From JANWHV01 sp035534995 (GTDB lineage: Bacteria > Chloroflexota > UBA5177 > JANWHV01), in assembly GCA_035534995.1 (NCBI GenBank), contig DATLQX010000077.1, positions 1 through 18,927 of the forward strand: 18,927 nucleotides of DNA. Reading direction: 5' to 3'. Numbering within the stretch: position 1 is the first letter of the stretch; each line of letters begins with the position of its first letter. This document shows, in pieces, positions 1 to 7,818 of this stretch. The notes beneath the pieces were generated by a model. The model worked only from the letters and a program-made list of their open reading frames with translations, was not told the DNA's origin and made no database searches. Position numbers and translations under genes: made by a program.

Positions 1-1144
1 CCGCCTCGGCCACCACCAGCACGTCGATCCCACGCGCCAGGCGCAACAGATCGTGGGTGACCGATCCTTGTACCTTTTCCGCCCAGCGGCCACGGGTCGA
101 TTGGCCAATCACCAATTGGGTCACTCGATTGGCGCGCGCGTAGGCGACCAGTTCCTCGGCCACCTTGCCGCGCAGCCGCGTTACCTGGGCACCCAGCTCG
201 TCCGCCAATTGCAGATTGGCCCGGAGGCGGCGCTCGTCCTCCAGGCTCTGAGCCTTGCGCGATCCTCGTTCGGGTTCCACATACACCACGATCAGATCGG
301 CTTTCAGGGCGGCGGCAATCCGCCATCCCCGGCGAATCAGTACCTTCCCGATCGGCCGGTGGTCCACGGCCACCAGAATGCGATCGGTCACGACCATCGG
401 CTCGTCGCCGTCCCGCCCATGCATCAAGTGGCTGAGCTTTTCCTCTACCCCTTGCGCCGTGGCGCGGAGCGCCAGGTCTCGGAGAGCGGTCAAGTTGCCG
501 GCGGTGAAGAAGTTTTCCAGGGCCCGCCGCGCCTGTTCGGGTGGATAGATATTGCCGTGTTTCATCCGCTGGATCAACGCTTCGGGGGTCATGTCGATCA
601 GCTCAATCTGCTCGGCCTCCGCCAGCACCCTATCCGGCACCGTCTCGCGGACCGCTACCCCGGTCACCTGCTTGACGATGTCATTGAGGCTCTCAATATG
701 CTGGATATTCAGAGTGGCGATCACGTCTATACCGGCGTCGAGCAGATCCCGCACGTCCTCGTAGCGCTTCTCGTGCCGAGATCCGGGCAGATTAGGATGG
801 GCCAACTCGTCCACCAGGGCGACCCGCGGCCGGCGGGCGATCACCGCCTCGGTATCCATTTCCCGCACGATCACCCCTCGGTAGGGCGTCTCGCGCGGGG
901 GCACGACCTCCAGATCGCCGATCTGCGCCTCCGTCTGAGGCCGTTTATGCGGTTCGACGAAGCCGATCACCACGTCGGTTCCCCGTGCCTTGCGCCGATG
1001 GGCCTCCTGGAGCATGGCGAATGTCTTGCCCACCCCTGGCGCGGCGCCCAGGTAGATGCGCAGTTTGCCCTTCCTTGGCTGCTCCTCCGCCATCGCGCGG
1101 GCCAGCAGGACATCAGGATCCGGGCGGTCAGATCTTTGGGTCAT
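1..1144 (-). CDS. kdpD: KdpD N-terminal K+-sensor module (KdpD domain + USP domain), 3' end outside window
   Basis: The visible 381 residues match the cytoplasmic input half of KdpD, which senses K+ status and controls expression of the Kdp pump. The KdpD domain spans about residues 25-232, with a Walker A GAAPGVGKT at 33-41, the family motif GFVEPHKRPQ at 61-70 and a Walker B-like VDELAHPN at 111-118. A USP-like domain follows from about 250 to the edge, with the KdpD-type IGQSTRGRW at 346-354. The ATG at 1144 follows an AGGA at suitable distance and lies 8 nt after the usp stop, so it is the last visible gene of the kdp transcript. The frame is open at position 1, so I cannot see whether it stops near residue 385 (the short form described in cyanobacteria and Deinococcus) or continues into membrane and kinase domains. 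A separate DUF4118 kinase at 7815-9512 makes the short form more likely (inference). Confidence 0.93.
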   Translation of the reverse strand, partial: MTQRSDRPDPDVLLARAMAEEQPRKGKLRIYLGAAPGVGKTFAMLQEAHRRKARGTDVVIGFVEPHKRPQTEAQIGDLEVVPPRETPYRGVIVREMDTEAVIARRPRVALVDELAHPNLPGSRHEKRYEDVRDLLDAGIDVIATLNIQHIESLNDIVKQVTGVAVRETVPDRVLAEAEQIELIDMTPEALIQRMKHGNIYPPEQARRALENFFTAGNLTALRDLALRATAQGVEEKLSHLMHGRDGDEPMVVTDRILVAVDHRPIGKVLIRRGWRIAAALKADLIVVYVEPERGSRKAQSLEDERRLRANLQLADELGAQVTRLRGKVAEELVAYARANRVTQLVIGQSTRGRWAEKVQGSVTHDLLRLARGIDVLVVAEA

Positions 1145-1152
1145 CAATGATC

Positions 1153-1659
1153 CTATCGGCCATGGCGCCCCGCCGGCACTGGCGAAGGCTCGCCGATCCA
1201 GCGGGATTCGATCATTCCGCGCACCGGAGGATGGATAGGCGCCGGCCTACAGCCCAGATAGACCGGGCACGGAGCCTGGCGGATGATCGTACGCAGCGCT
1301 CTCGGCATCAGCAGGAGCGGCCAGCGCCGCTGCCGGACGGCGACCGGGAGAAAGATCGCATCCACTGCCTCGTCCCTGGCGACATCCACTACCGCGTGCG
1401 CCCGGTGGCGGGCGTGGGTCAGCCATGCATCAATCACCATTCCACTCCGGCCAGCAATATCCTCGGCATGATCCAGAGCCTCGTTGCCCTGCTGGTCGAA
1501 GGAGGGCGGCAAGGGATCAAGAGGAAGGGTCGGAGGCACCCGAGTCACGTAGAGCGCGATCACCCGTCCACCGCGGCCAACCACGTCACCGGCGAAGCGG
1601 AGCGTATCATCCGCCGCCTCGCTCCCGTCGTATGGGACCAGAATTGTGTCGAGGGCCAT
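1153..1659 (-). CDS. Universal stress protein family protein between kdpC and kdpD
   Basis: This is a single USP-fold domain of 168 residues. It opens with DTILVPYDGSE, the usual first strand and loop, and ends its fold with RQAPCPVYL, the usual last helix and strand. The nucleotide-binding signature G-x2-G-x9-G(S/T) expected before that helix is absent; the stretch reads FLPVAVRQRRW and has no glycines, so ATP binding is unlikely (inference). About 30 extra residues rich in Pro and Arg follow the fold. The start chosen (1659) places Met directly before the domain and has GGAGG close upstream. A GTG at 1737 with a good AGGAGG, 14 nt after the kdpC stop, would add 26 residues without domain character and cannot be excluded. 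The gene sits 8 nt before kdpD, which carries its own USP domain, so a role in the same signalling complex is plausible but unproven. Confidence 0.85.
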   Translation of the reverse strand: MALDTILVPYDGSEAADDTLRFAGDVVGRGGRVIALYVTRVPPTLPLDPLPPSFDQQGNEALDHAEDIAGRSGMVIDAWLTHARHRAHAVVDVARDEAVDAIFLPVAVRQRRWPLLLMPRALRTIIRQAPCPVYLGCRPAPIHPPVRGMIESRWIGEPSPVPAGRHGR

Positions 1660-1751
1660 GTCCTCCACCCCCTTGCTACTTGCGCCTCGGTGCCCGCGCC
1701 GGGTCATCCGGAACGCCGCCAGGCCGCCAGGCGCCACCCCGGCCTCCTGGT

Positions 1752-2390
1752 TCAGTGCGGGATTCGATCCAGAGCCAGATTCAACTCCAGGACGTTTACC
1801 CGCGGCTCGCCCAGGACGCCCAGGTCGCGCCCGCTGGTATAGTGGCGGACCAGGGCGAATACCCGCGCCTGCGTGAGCCGGCGCGCGCGGGCTACCCGGG
1901 CCACCTGGAGATCGGCATAGGCCGGACTGATGTTGGGGTCCAGGCCGCTGGCCGAGGTGGAGACCGCGTCGGCGGGGAGCACGTAGTCTGGGGGCAGCCC
2001 ATCCTCGACGCGAATCGCCGCCGCCAGCTTCACCGTGGTGGTCAGCAGGTACGTGCTGGTGGGCCCCAGATTCGTGCCGCCCGAGTTGCTGGCGTCATAG
2101 CCGGCCCCAGCCGCCGAGTGGCGCGGGTGGAAATATTGGGGCTTGGTGAAGCTCTGGCCGATCAGGCTTGAGCCAACCACCTGGCCGTTGACCTTGAGCA
2201 GCGAACCGTTCGCCTGATCGTGGAAGAGCACCTGAGAAAGGCCGGTCATCGCGAATGGGTAGATCACCCCCACCAGAAGAGTGAGCACCACGGTCATCAC
2301 CACGCCGGTGCGTATCATCCTGCCGATCGAGGTCGAGGTGGGCGGCTGGATCTCGGCTGGTCCATCCGGTGCATGTGTCGCAATACGCAT
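1752..2390 (-). CDS. kdpC: Potassium-transporting ATPase subunit KdpC
   Basis: KdpC is the single-span subunit of the KdpFABC K+ pump and stabilises the complex and ATP binding. The protein has 212 residues, slightly longer than the roughly 190 of E. coli because of an N-terminal tail. One membrane segment lies at about 25-50. Family motifs follow in order: SSLIGQSF (74-81), YFHPRHSAAG (86-95), YDASNSGGTNLGP (98-110), and VPADAV-like LPADAVSTSASGLDP (138-152), then VARVARARRL. The ATG at 2390 is preceded by AGGAGGA at good spacing and lies 10 nt after the kdpB stop, as expected for the kdpFABC operon. Confidence 0.97.
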   Translation of the reverse strand: MRIATHAPDGPAEIQPPTSTSIGRMIRTGVVMTVVLTLLVGVIYPFAMTGLSQVLFHDQANGSLLKVNGQVVGSSLIGQSFTKPQYFHPRHSAAGAGYDASNSGGTNLGPTSTYLLTTTVKLAAAIRVEDGLPPDYVLPADAVSTSASGLDPNISPAYADLQVARVARARRLTQARVFALVRHYTSGRDLGVLGEPRVNVLELNLALDRIPH

Positions 2391-2400
2391 GTGCTTCCTC

Positions 2401-4503
2401 CTACGCGGTCAGGTGCAGGGCGGTCAGCACCAGATCGCACAGCTTGATACCCGGAAACGGCAGGATGATGCCGCCCAAGCCATAGACGAATAGGTTTCGC
2501 CGCAAGATCGCGGCGGCGCCCAGCGGGCGATATTTGACCCCCCGCAGGGCCAGGGGGATCAGGATCACGATGATCAGGGCGTTGAAAATCACCGCCGAGA
2601 GTACGGCGGAGTGGGGTGTGGACAGATGCATCACGTTCAAGGCCCCAAGCTGCGGGAATTGGGTGCTGAACATGGCAGGCAGGATGGCGAAGTACTTGGC
2701 CACGTCGTTGGCAATGCTGAAGGTGGTCAGGGCGCCTCGCGTGATCAGCAACTGCTTGCCGATCGCCACGATCTCGATTAGTTTGGTGGGGTCGCTATCC
2801 AGGTCCACCATGTTCCCGGCTTCCTTCGCCGCCTGGGTACCCGTGTTCATCGCCACGCCCACATCGGCCTGGGCCAGGGCGGGCGCGTCGTTGGTGCCGT
2901 CACCGGTCATCGCCACCAGCTTACCATCGGCCTGCTCCGCGCGGATCAGGCCGATCTTGTCCTCCGGCTTGCTCTCGGCCACGAAATCGTCGACGCCCGC
3001 CTCCTTGGCGATGGTCGCCGCGGTCAGCCGGTTGTCGCCGGTGATCATCACCGTGCGGATACCCATGCGCCGCAGTTTGTCGAAGCGCTCGCGCATCCCC
3101 GGTTTAACCGTGTCCTTCAGGTAGATGACGCCCAATACCTCGCCATCGCGGGCCACGGCCAGCGGCGTGCCGCCCTCGCCGGCGATGCGATCGGTCACCG
3201 TGCGGAGGTCGGCGGGCGGGTTCGGCGTGGAGCGGAGGATGGAATCCACCGCGCCCTTCATGATCCGCTGCCCGTTCCGGTGCACCCCGCTCATGCGGGT
3301 CTCAGCCGTGAACGGCACCAGTTCCGCGCCATCCAGAAAGCCGCGATCTATCGTGGCGCCGAGCCGCTCGGCCAGGGCGACAATGCTCTTTCCCTCGGGC
3401 GTTTCGTCGGCCAGACTGGAACCCAGCGCCGCCTCGATCAGCTCATCCTGGCTATGCCCGCCCACCGGCACGAACTCGGCGGCCAGGCGGTTGCCGAAGG
3501 TAATCGTGCCGGTTTTGTCGAGCAGGAGGGTATCGACGTCGCCGGCAGCCTCTACCGCTCGCCCGCTCATGGCCAGCACGTTGAACTGCACCAGACGGTC
3601 CATGCCGGCGATCCCGATCGCGGACAGCAAGCCGCCGATCGTGGTGGGGATCAGGCAGACCAGCAGCGCTACCAGGGTGGTAACGGCTACCGCGCCGCCT
3701 GAATAGAGCGCGAATGGCTGTAAGGTGTAGACCGCCAGCAGAAAGATGATGGTCAGCGAGGCCAGGAGAATGTTCAAGGCGATCTCGTTAGGCGTTTTCT
3801 GGCGGCTGGCCCCTTCCACCAAGGCAATCATGCGGTCGATGAAGGTCTCGCCCGGATTGGCGGTGATCCGGATCTTCAGCCAGTCGCTGACGATGGTAGT
3901 GCCGCCGGTGACCGAGGATCGAATATCGGTGCCCGGCTCCTTGATCACCGGCGCGCTCTCACCGGTGATTGCCGCCTCGTTGACCGAGGCCACCCCTTCG
4001 AGCACCTCGCCATCGCCGGGGATCAGGTCGCCGGCCTCCACCAGCACCAGGTCGCCGCGCCGCAGTTCGGTGGCCGAGACCACCTGGACCTGACCGTTGG
4101 CTTGCAGGCGCCTGGCCTGGGCATCGGTGCGTGTCTTCCGCAGGGTATCGGCCTGCGCCTTACCCCGTCCCTCGGCCATCGCCTCGGCGAAGTTGGCGAA
4201 CAACACGGTGAACCAGAGCCAGATGGAGATCAGCAAGGTGAAGCCGCGGTCGTGGGAAAGACTACTGTCAACCAGCGACCGCGCGAACTCCACCGTGGTG
4301 ACCACGGCGCCGACCAGCACCACGAACATCACGGGGTTGCGCAGCTGCACCCGCGGATCGAGCTTGCGGAAGCTATCGCCGGCGGCGCGGCGCGTGATTG
4401 CCGGATCGAAGATGGAGATTGAGCGACTGGCGCGCCGCCGATCGCCGCGCGGCCCGCGCGGCGCCGCCGTGGGCTGCTCTGATTGTGGGGCCGCGAGGGC
4501 CAT
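2401..4503 (-). CDS. kdpB: Potassium-transporting ATPase ATP-binding subunit KdpB
   Basis: KdpB is the P-type ATPase subunit that hydrolyses ATP and drives K+ uptake through KdpA. The protein has 700 residues; E. coli KdpB has 682, and the excess is a basic, Pro/Arg-rich N-terminal tail of about 40 residues. The phosphorylation motif DKTGT is at 329-333 with Asp329 as acceptor. The actuator loop TGES is at 180-183; its Ser corresponds to E. coli Ser162, a reported inhibitory phosphorylation site. The hinge motif TGDGTNDAP is at 533-541, and MITGD lies at 486-490. Membrane segments occur near 58-75, 90-105, 245-265, 275-300 and in the last 130 residues. The ATG at 4503 has AGGAGG nine bases upstream and lies 15 nt after the kdpA stop. 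Confidence 0.98.
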   Translation of the reverse strand: MALAAPQSEQPTAAPRGPRGDRRRASRSISIFDPAITRRAAGDSFRKLDPRVQLRNPVMFVVLVGAVVTTVEFARSLVDSSLSHDRGFTLLISIWLWFTVLFANFAEAMAEGRGKAQADTLRKTRTDAQARRLQANGQVQVVSATELRRGDLVLVEAGDLIPGDGEVLEGVASVNEAAITGESAPVIKEPGTDIRSSVTGGTTIVSDWLKIRITANPGETFIDRMIALVEGASRQKTPNEIALNILLASLTIIFLLAVYTLQPFALYSGGAVAVTTLVALLVCLIPTTIGGLLSAIGIAGMDRLVQFNVLAMSGRAVEAAGDVDTLLLDKTGTITFGNRLAAEFVPVGGHSQDELIEAALGSSLADETPEGKSIVALAERLGATIDRGFLDGAELVPFTAETRMSGVHRNGQRIMKGAVDSILRSTPNPPADLRTVTDRIAGEGGTPLAVARDGEVLGVIYLKDTVKPGMRERFDKLRRMGIRTVMITGDNRLTAATIAKEAGVDDFVAESKPEDKIGLIRAEQADGKLVAMTGDGTNDAPALAQADVGVAMNTGTQAAKEAGNMVDLDSDPTKLIEIVAIGKQLLITRGALTTFSIANDVAKYFAILPAMFSTQFPQLGALNVMHLSTPHSAVLSAVIFNALIIVILIPLALRGVKYRPLGAAAILRRNLFVYGLGGIILPFPGIKLCDLVLTALHLTA

Positions 4504-4518
4504 TGCCGCATTCCTCCT

Positions 4519-6318
4519 TTAGAAGGTCTTATGGACGTTGAGCAGCAGTTGTTCGATGATCGGGCCAAGGGAGTAGACCGGGAAAAAAGTCAGCGCGGCC
4601 ACGATGATGATCACGAACACCAGGAGGATGGTGAAGGTGGGACCGTCGGTCGGGAAAGTGCCCAGCGAGGCCTTGATCGTACGCTTGCGCGCCATGGAGC
4701 CGGCGATGGCGATCAGCGGCGTGACGAAGAGGAAGCGCCCAATCAGCATCGCGAAGCCGCCAGTCCAGTTGTACCAGTTGGTGTTGCTGGTCAAGCCGCC
4801 GAAGGCCGACCCGTTGTTGGCATTGCTTGATGTGTACAGGTAGAGGATCTCGGACAGCCCATGCGGCCCCGCGTTCAGGATCGAGCTGGTGCCCCAGACG
4901 CCCAATACCGCCGTCGCCGTGAAGAGCAGGATGTTGGCGGGGCTGATTAGGAGGGCGATGCTGGCCATCTTGATCTCGAAGCTCTCGATCTTCTTGCCCA
5001 GGTACTCCGGGGTGCGCCCCACCATCAGCCCGGCGATGAATACCGCCAGGATCGCGTACATCAGCATGCCGTACAGCCCGGCACCCACGCCGCCGAAGAT
5101 CACCTCGCCGGTGGCCATGTTGACCAGCGGCACCAGGCCGCCGATTGGGGTGAAGCTCTCGTGCCAGGCATTGATGGCGCCACAGGAGGCGTCGGTGGTG
5201 ATGGTGGCGAAGAGGGCGGAATCGACGATGCCGAAGCGTACCTCCTTGCCCTCCATGTTGCCGCCCGGCTGATAGGCATCGCTCGGCGCTTGGTAGCTCC
5301 CGTGATAAGAAGCAGGTTGGACGGGCACGCCGGCCACCAGGGCGGAGTGGGCGCGGGACGCGATCAGCGAATTGCCCTTCTGCTCGGCGCCCACGGCGGT
5401 GAAGTAGCCGAGGCTGAACAGGATGAACATGGCGGCCCAGATGGACCAGCCCTGCTTGGTATTGCCTACCCACTTGCCGAACATGTAGACGAGACCTGAG
5501 CCAATCAATAGAATGCTCAGCATCTCGATGAAGTTGGAGAGCGGCGTAGGGTTCTCGTAGGGATGGGCGGAGTTGGCGTTCAGGAAGCCGCCACCATTGG
5601 TGCCCAGCATCTTGATCGCTTCCTGCGAGGCGATCGGGCCCTGAGCGATGGTTTGCGTGGCCCCTTCCAGGGTGTGGACCACGGCGTAGGGGCTGAAGTT
5701 CTGCGGCACGCCCTGCCAGCAGAGGAAGAGTCCGTAGAAGATCACGATCGGCAGCAACAGGTAGAGCAAACAGCGCACCAGGTCCACCCAGAAGGAGCCG
5801 ATGCCGCGCGCCGAGCGACGCGACAACCCGCGCACCAGCGCCACTGCCCAGACAATGCCGACGGCCGCCGAAAAGAAGTTATGCATGGCCAGGCCGGTCA
5901 TCTGGGTCAGGTAGCTCATGGTCGTCTCGCCGCCGTAGTTCTGCCAGTTAGTGTTGGTGGTGAAACTGGCGGCGGTATTCCAGGCCAGGAGCGCCGGCAC
6001 ATTCGGAAGGTGCTGAGGATTGAAGAACGATCCGTGCCACTGCTGAGTGCGCTCAATCAAGTAGGTGAGGAACAATCCCGGCAGGCTGAAGGCGAGCGAA
6101 GCGGTGAGGTAGCCGACCCAGGTCATCTCCTCATCCTCGCGCACCCCCGTCACGCGGTAGATACCGAGTTCCAACGGGCGCACGACAGGATGCAGGAAGG
6201 TACGTCCTCCGGTAAAGACGCGGTACATGAAGGTGCCCACCGGCTTGGCGGTAAGCAGGAGGATCACGCTGTAGAGCGCCCATTGCAGCAGGGCGCTGCC
6301 GGTCAGCCAGTCGGGCAT
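4519..6318 (-). CDS. kdpA: Potassium-transporting ATPase K+-binding subunit KdpA
   Basis: KdpA is the channel-like subunit that selects and binds K+ at the outer face. The protein has 599 residues, against 557 in E. coli. Filter-region motifs from its four pore repeats are visible: TTNTNWQNYGGE (120-131), MLGTNGGGFLNANSAHP (237-253), TTDASCGAIN (374-383) and SSNANNGSAFGGL (497-509). GRTPEYLGKKIE (434-445) is a further family signature. About ten hydrophobic segments are spread along the chain. Part of the extra length is a longer loop at about 313-358, upstream of the conserved NMEGKEVRFG. The ATG at 6318 overlaps the end of kdpF within TAGCCATG, with GGAGG inside the kdpF coding end, so translation is probably coupled. 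Confidence 0.98.
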   Translation of the reverse strand: MPDWLTGSALLQWALYSVILLLTAKPVGTFMYRVFTGGRTFLHPVVRPLELGIYRVTGVREDEEMTWVGYLTASLAFSLPGLFLTYLIERTQQWHGSFFNPQHLPNVPALLAWNTAASFTTNTNWQNYGGETTMSYLTQMTGLAMHNFFSAAVGIVWAVALVRGLSRRSARGIGSFWVDLVRCLLYLLLPIVIFYGLFLCWQGVPQNFSPYAVVHTLEGATQTIAQGPIASQEAIKMLGTNGGGFLNANSAHPYENPTPLSNFIEMLSILLIGSGLVYMFGKWVGNTKQGWSIWAAMFILFSLGYFTAVGAEQKGNSLIASRAHSALVAGVPVQPASYHGSYQAPSDAYQPGGNMEGKEVRFGIVDSALFATITTDASCGAINAWHESFTPIGGLVPLVNMATGEVIFGGVGAGLYGMLMYAILAVFIAGLMVGRTPEYLGKKIESFEIKMASIALLISPANILLFTATAVLGVWGTSSILNAGPHGLSEILYLYTSSNANNGSAFGGLTSNTNWYNWTGGFAMLIGRFLFVTPLIAIAGSMARKRTIKASLGTFPTDGPTFTILLVFVIIIVAALTFFPVYSLGPIIEQLLLNVHKTF

Positions 6319-6320
6319 GG

Positions 6321-6407
6321 CTAGAATACCTCCGGGCGCAGCAAGGCGACGAACAGGTAGATCAGCACCAAGAGCGAGATAATCGTGAGCAGGATATTCT
6401 CAATCAT
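6321..6407 (-). CDS. kdpF: Potassium-transporting ATPase subunit KdpF (28 aa)
   Basis: This 28-residue, single-span peptide ends with LFVALLRPEVF, the typical KdpF C-terminus (compare the LLxPExF ending of the family). KdpF is a lipid-like stabiliser of the KdpABC complex in the membrane. It lies directly before kdpA, with only two bases between its TAG and the kdpA ATG. Its ATG shares bases with the stop codon of the upstream 32-residue ORF (ATGA at 6407-6404). A much longer in-frame ORF upstream lacks membrane character or homology, so the internal ATG at 6407 is the right start. Confidence 0.92.
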   Translation of the reverse strand: MIENILLTIISLLVLIYLFVALLRPEVF

Positions 6408-6502
6408 GAGCGCGTCCCCATTAGCCGTTCGCATCCCCGTATGCAGACCAGATTGAAGGCGAAGAACAGAAGTGTCGCGAGCACCAGAACCAGATCCAGC
6501 AT
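6404..6502 (-). CDS. Small single-span membrane peptide upstream of kdpF (32 aa)
   Basis: The ORF starts at ATG 6502, eight bases after an AAGGTG-like ribosome site, and its TGA overlaps the kdpF start as ATGA. It encodes 32 residues with one hydrophobic helix (about residues 2-20, LDLVLVLATLLFFAFNLVC) followed by a short basic tail containing IRGCERL. From memory, similar unannotated peptides of about 30 residues with an R(G/A)C(D/E)R-like end sit before kdpF in other kdp operons, but I could not search for this. The exact overlap with kdpF, the membrane helix and a usable ribosome site support a real gene. A role as an accessory peptide of the Kdp complex is inference. Confidence 0.68.
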   Translation of the reverse strand: MLDLVLVLATLLFFAFNLVCIRGCERLMGTRS

Positions 6503-6572
6503 GGCACGCACCTTTTCCAATCGACTGGGGAATGACCGTGCCCGATGGCCGCCGGTCCTCCAACCGCATGCA

Positions 6573-6959
6573 CTATGGGTTGGCACCCCGCGAGATTGCT
6601 GGGTGCCGCATTGACTCCTCAACCAGGCGGAGCAGGGATTCCATGGGAAACGGCTTTTCCAGCACATGGGTTATGCCTAATTCACCAATGAGCCGTGGGT
6701 TTGGCCGGAGCGCCGATATCACGATCACGGCCACGCTCGGGCCGCCGTCTTCACGGAGGGCACGCACTACCTCCCAGCCGGACCCATCCGGTAACGCCAC
6801 ATCCAGCACCACCACCGCCGGACGGGCGTCCTCAATCGCCGCCAGGGCCGCCGCCACCGAGGCCGCGCCCCGCGTCATATAGCCGCGGGCGGTGAGATTG
6901 CGGGTGATCGCGCGCAGGAGGGTGGGGTCGTCCTCCACCACCAAAATCACGCCGGCCAT
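6573..6959 (-). CDS. Stand-alone response-regulator receiver protein
   Basis: This protein of 128 residues is a CheY-like receiver with no output domain. All catalytic residues are present: acidic pair Asp10/Asp11, phospho-acceptor Asp53 in VVVLDVALPDG, Ser82 in VIVISA and Lys102 in VLEKPF. It lies between kdpE and the kdpF cluster on the same strand. It could serve as a phosphate sink, a second target of the locus kinase or a phosphorelay intermediate (inference). The start at 6959 puts Met next to the first strand and has GAGAGG upstream. An in-frame ATG at 6980 with AAGGA would add seven residues and is about equally good by ribosome site. The stop is 70 nt before the 32-residue peptide. 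Confidence 0.9.
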   Translation of the reverse strand: MAGVILVVEDDPTLLRAITRNLTARGYMTRGAASVAAALAAIEDARPAVVVLDVALPDGSGWEVVRALREDGGPSVAVIVISALRPNPRLIGELGITHVLEKPFPMESLLRLVEESMRHPAISRGANP

Positions 6960-7030
6960 CTGGTTGTTCCTCTCACGCATCCCTATCCTTCTCAGGGTAG
7001 ACGCGCCCCGGGCGGGAGGGAATCAATAGG

Positions 7031-7070
7031 CCATAAATAACGAGGATGGGAGCGTAAACAGATCGTTAAC
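7031..7070 (-). promoter_or_regulatory. Candidate KdpE operator and promoter for the receiver-kdpFABC genes
   Basis: On the minus strand two heptamers, GTTAACG and GTTTACG (plus-strand 7064-7070 and 7053-7059), are repeated directly with a 4-bp spacer, giving the 11-bp period used by OmpR/PhoB-family regulators. The E. coli KdpE site has the same 7+4+7 design with TTTAC-type half-sites. About 12 nt downstream is an A/T-rich block, ttatttatgg on the minus strand (7031-7040), that could supply the -10. The site lies about 94 nt upstream of the receiver start, in a 136-nt gap after kdpE. Binding is inferred from pattern only. Confidence 0.5.
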
Positions 7071-7116
7071 AAGGGTGGATGGCGCGAATAGGCGATGAGG
7101 TATCAAACCATGCACG

Positions 7117-7818
7117 CTACTCCTCCCCCACCACCGGCGACAGCAGCCGATACCCCACGCCGGACTCGGTGATGAGCAGGGTAGGGTGGGCGGGGTCGTC
7201 CTCTATCTTGCGACGAAGCCGGTTGATGTAGACCCGTAGACTCTGGGTGTCGTTCTCGTAGTTTGGGCCCCACACGGCGGTGAGCAGCAGGCGGTGGGTG
7301 ATCACCTTATCGGTGTGCCGCATCAGGTAGGCCAGCACCTCGAACTCGCGCGGGGTCAGATCGAGCGGCGCTCCGTCAAGGCGCGCCTCGTGGGTAGAAG
7401 GGTCGAGGTCGAGTGGGCCAACCCTCAAGGGAGTGCCCAGATCAGCGGGGGCCTGGGGACGGCGAAGCAGGGCCCGAACCCGAGCCAGCAATTCACCCAT
7501 GCCGAATGGCTTGGTCAGATAATCATCGGCCCCCAGATCGAGCGCCTGTATTTTGGTCGCCTCCTCGCCCCGCGCCGAGAGGACCAGGATGGGCGCCTGT
7601 GACATGGAGCGAAGGGAACGGCACACTTCCAGACCGGAGAGACCGGGCAGCATCAAGTCCAGGATGACCAGCCGCGGCATGCGCGCCGCCGCGTGACGTA
7701 GCCCCTCCTCCCCGGTCTCCACCGTGTAGACATCGTAGCCACGCGCGGCCAGATTGGCCCGCAGGGTACGGCGAATAGCAGGCTCGTCGTCGATCACCAG
7801 GATGCTCTCGCCCGTCAT
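7117..7818 (-). CDS. kdpE: DNA-binding response regulator KdpE
   Basis: This is a 233-residue OmpR/PhoB-type regulator, the usual length for KdpE. The receiver domain (about 4-120) has Asp10/Asp11, phospho-acceptor Asp54 in LVILDLMLPG, Ser81 and Lys103 in YLTKPF. The winged-helix domain (about 130-228) carries LTPREFEVLAYL, AVWGPNYENDTQSLRVYI and ITESGVGYRL; WGPxY and the TExGxGYR end are characteristic of KdpE. Its ATG overlaps the stop of the upstream kinase gene as ATGA (7818-7815), so the two are probably translated together as a two-component pair. It is expected to activate kdpFABC when K+ is low. Confidence 0.95.
   Translation of the reverse strand: MTGESILVIDDEPAIRRTLRANLAARGYDVYTVETGEEGLRHAAARMPRLVILDLMLPGLSGLEVCRSLRSMSQAPILVLSARGEEATKIQALDLGADDYLTKPFGMGELLARVRALLRRPQAPADLGTPLRVGPLDLDPSTHEARLDGAPLDLTPREFEVLAYLMRHTDKVITHRLLLTAVWGPNYENDTQSLRVYINRLRRKIEDDPAHPTLLITESGVGYRLLSPVVGEE

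Noticed and set aside
53..1150. Long open frame of 365 codons on the plus strand
   Set aside because: It is antisense to kdpD, whose Walker A and family motifs are unambiguous on the minus strand. The plus-strand product has no recognisable domain; long antisense frames are expected at this GC content.
6321..6569. An 82-residue extended form of KdpF
   Set aside because: The first 54 residues overlap the 32-residue peptide gene in another frame and have no membrane or family character. KdpF is about 28-30 residues, and the ATG at 6407 overlaps the upstream stop as expected.
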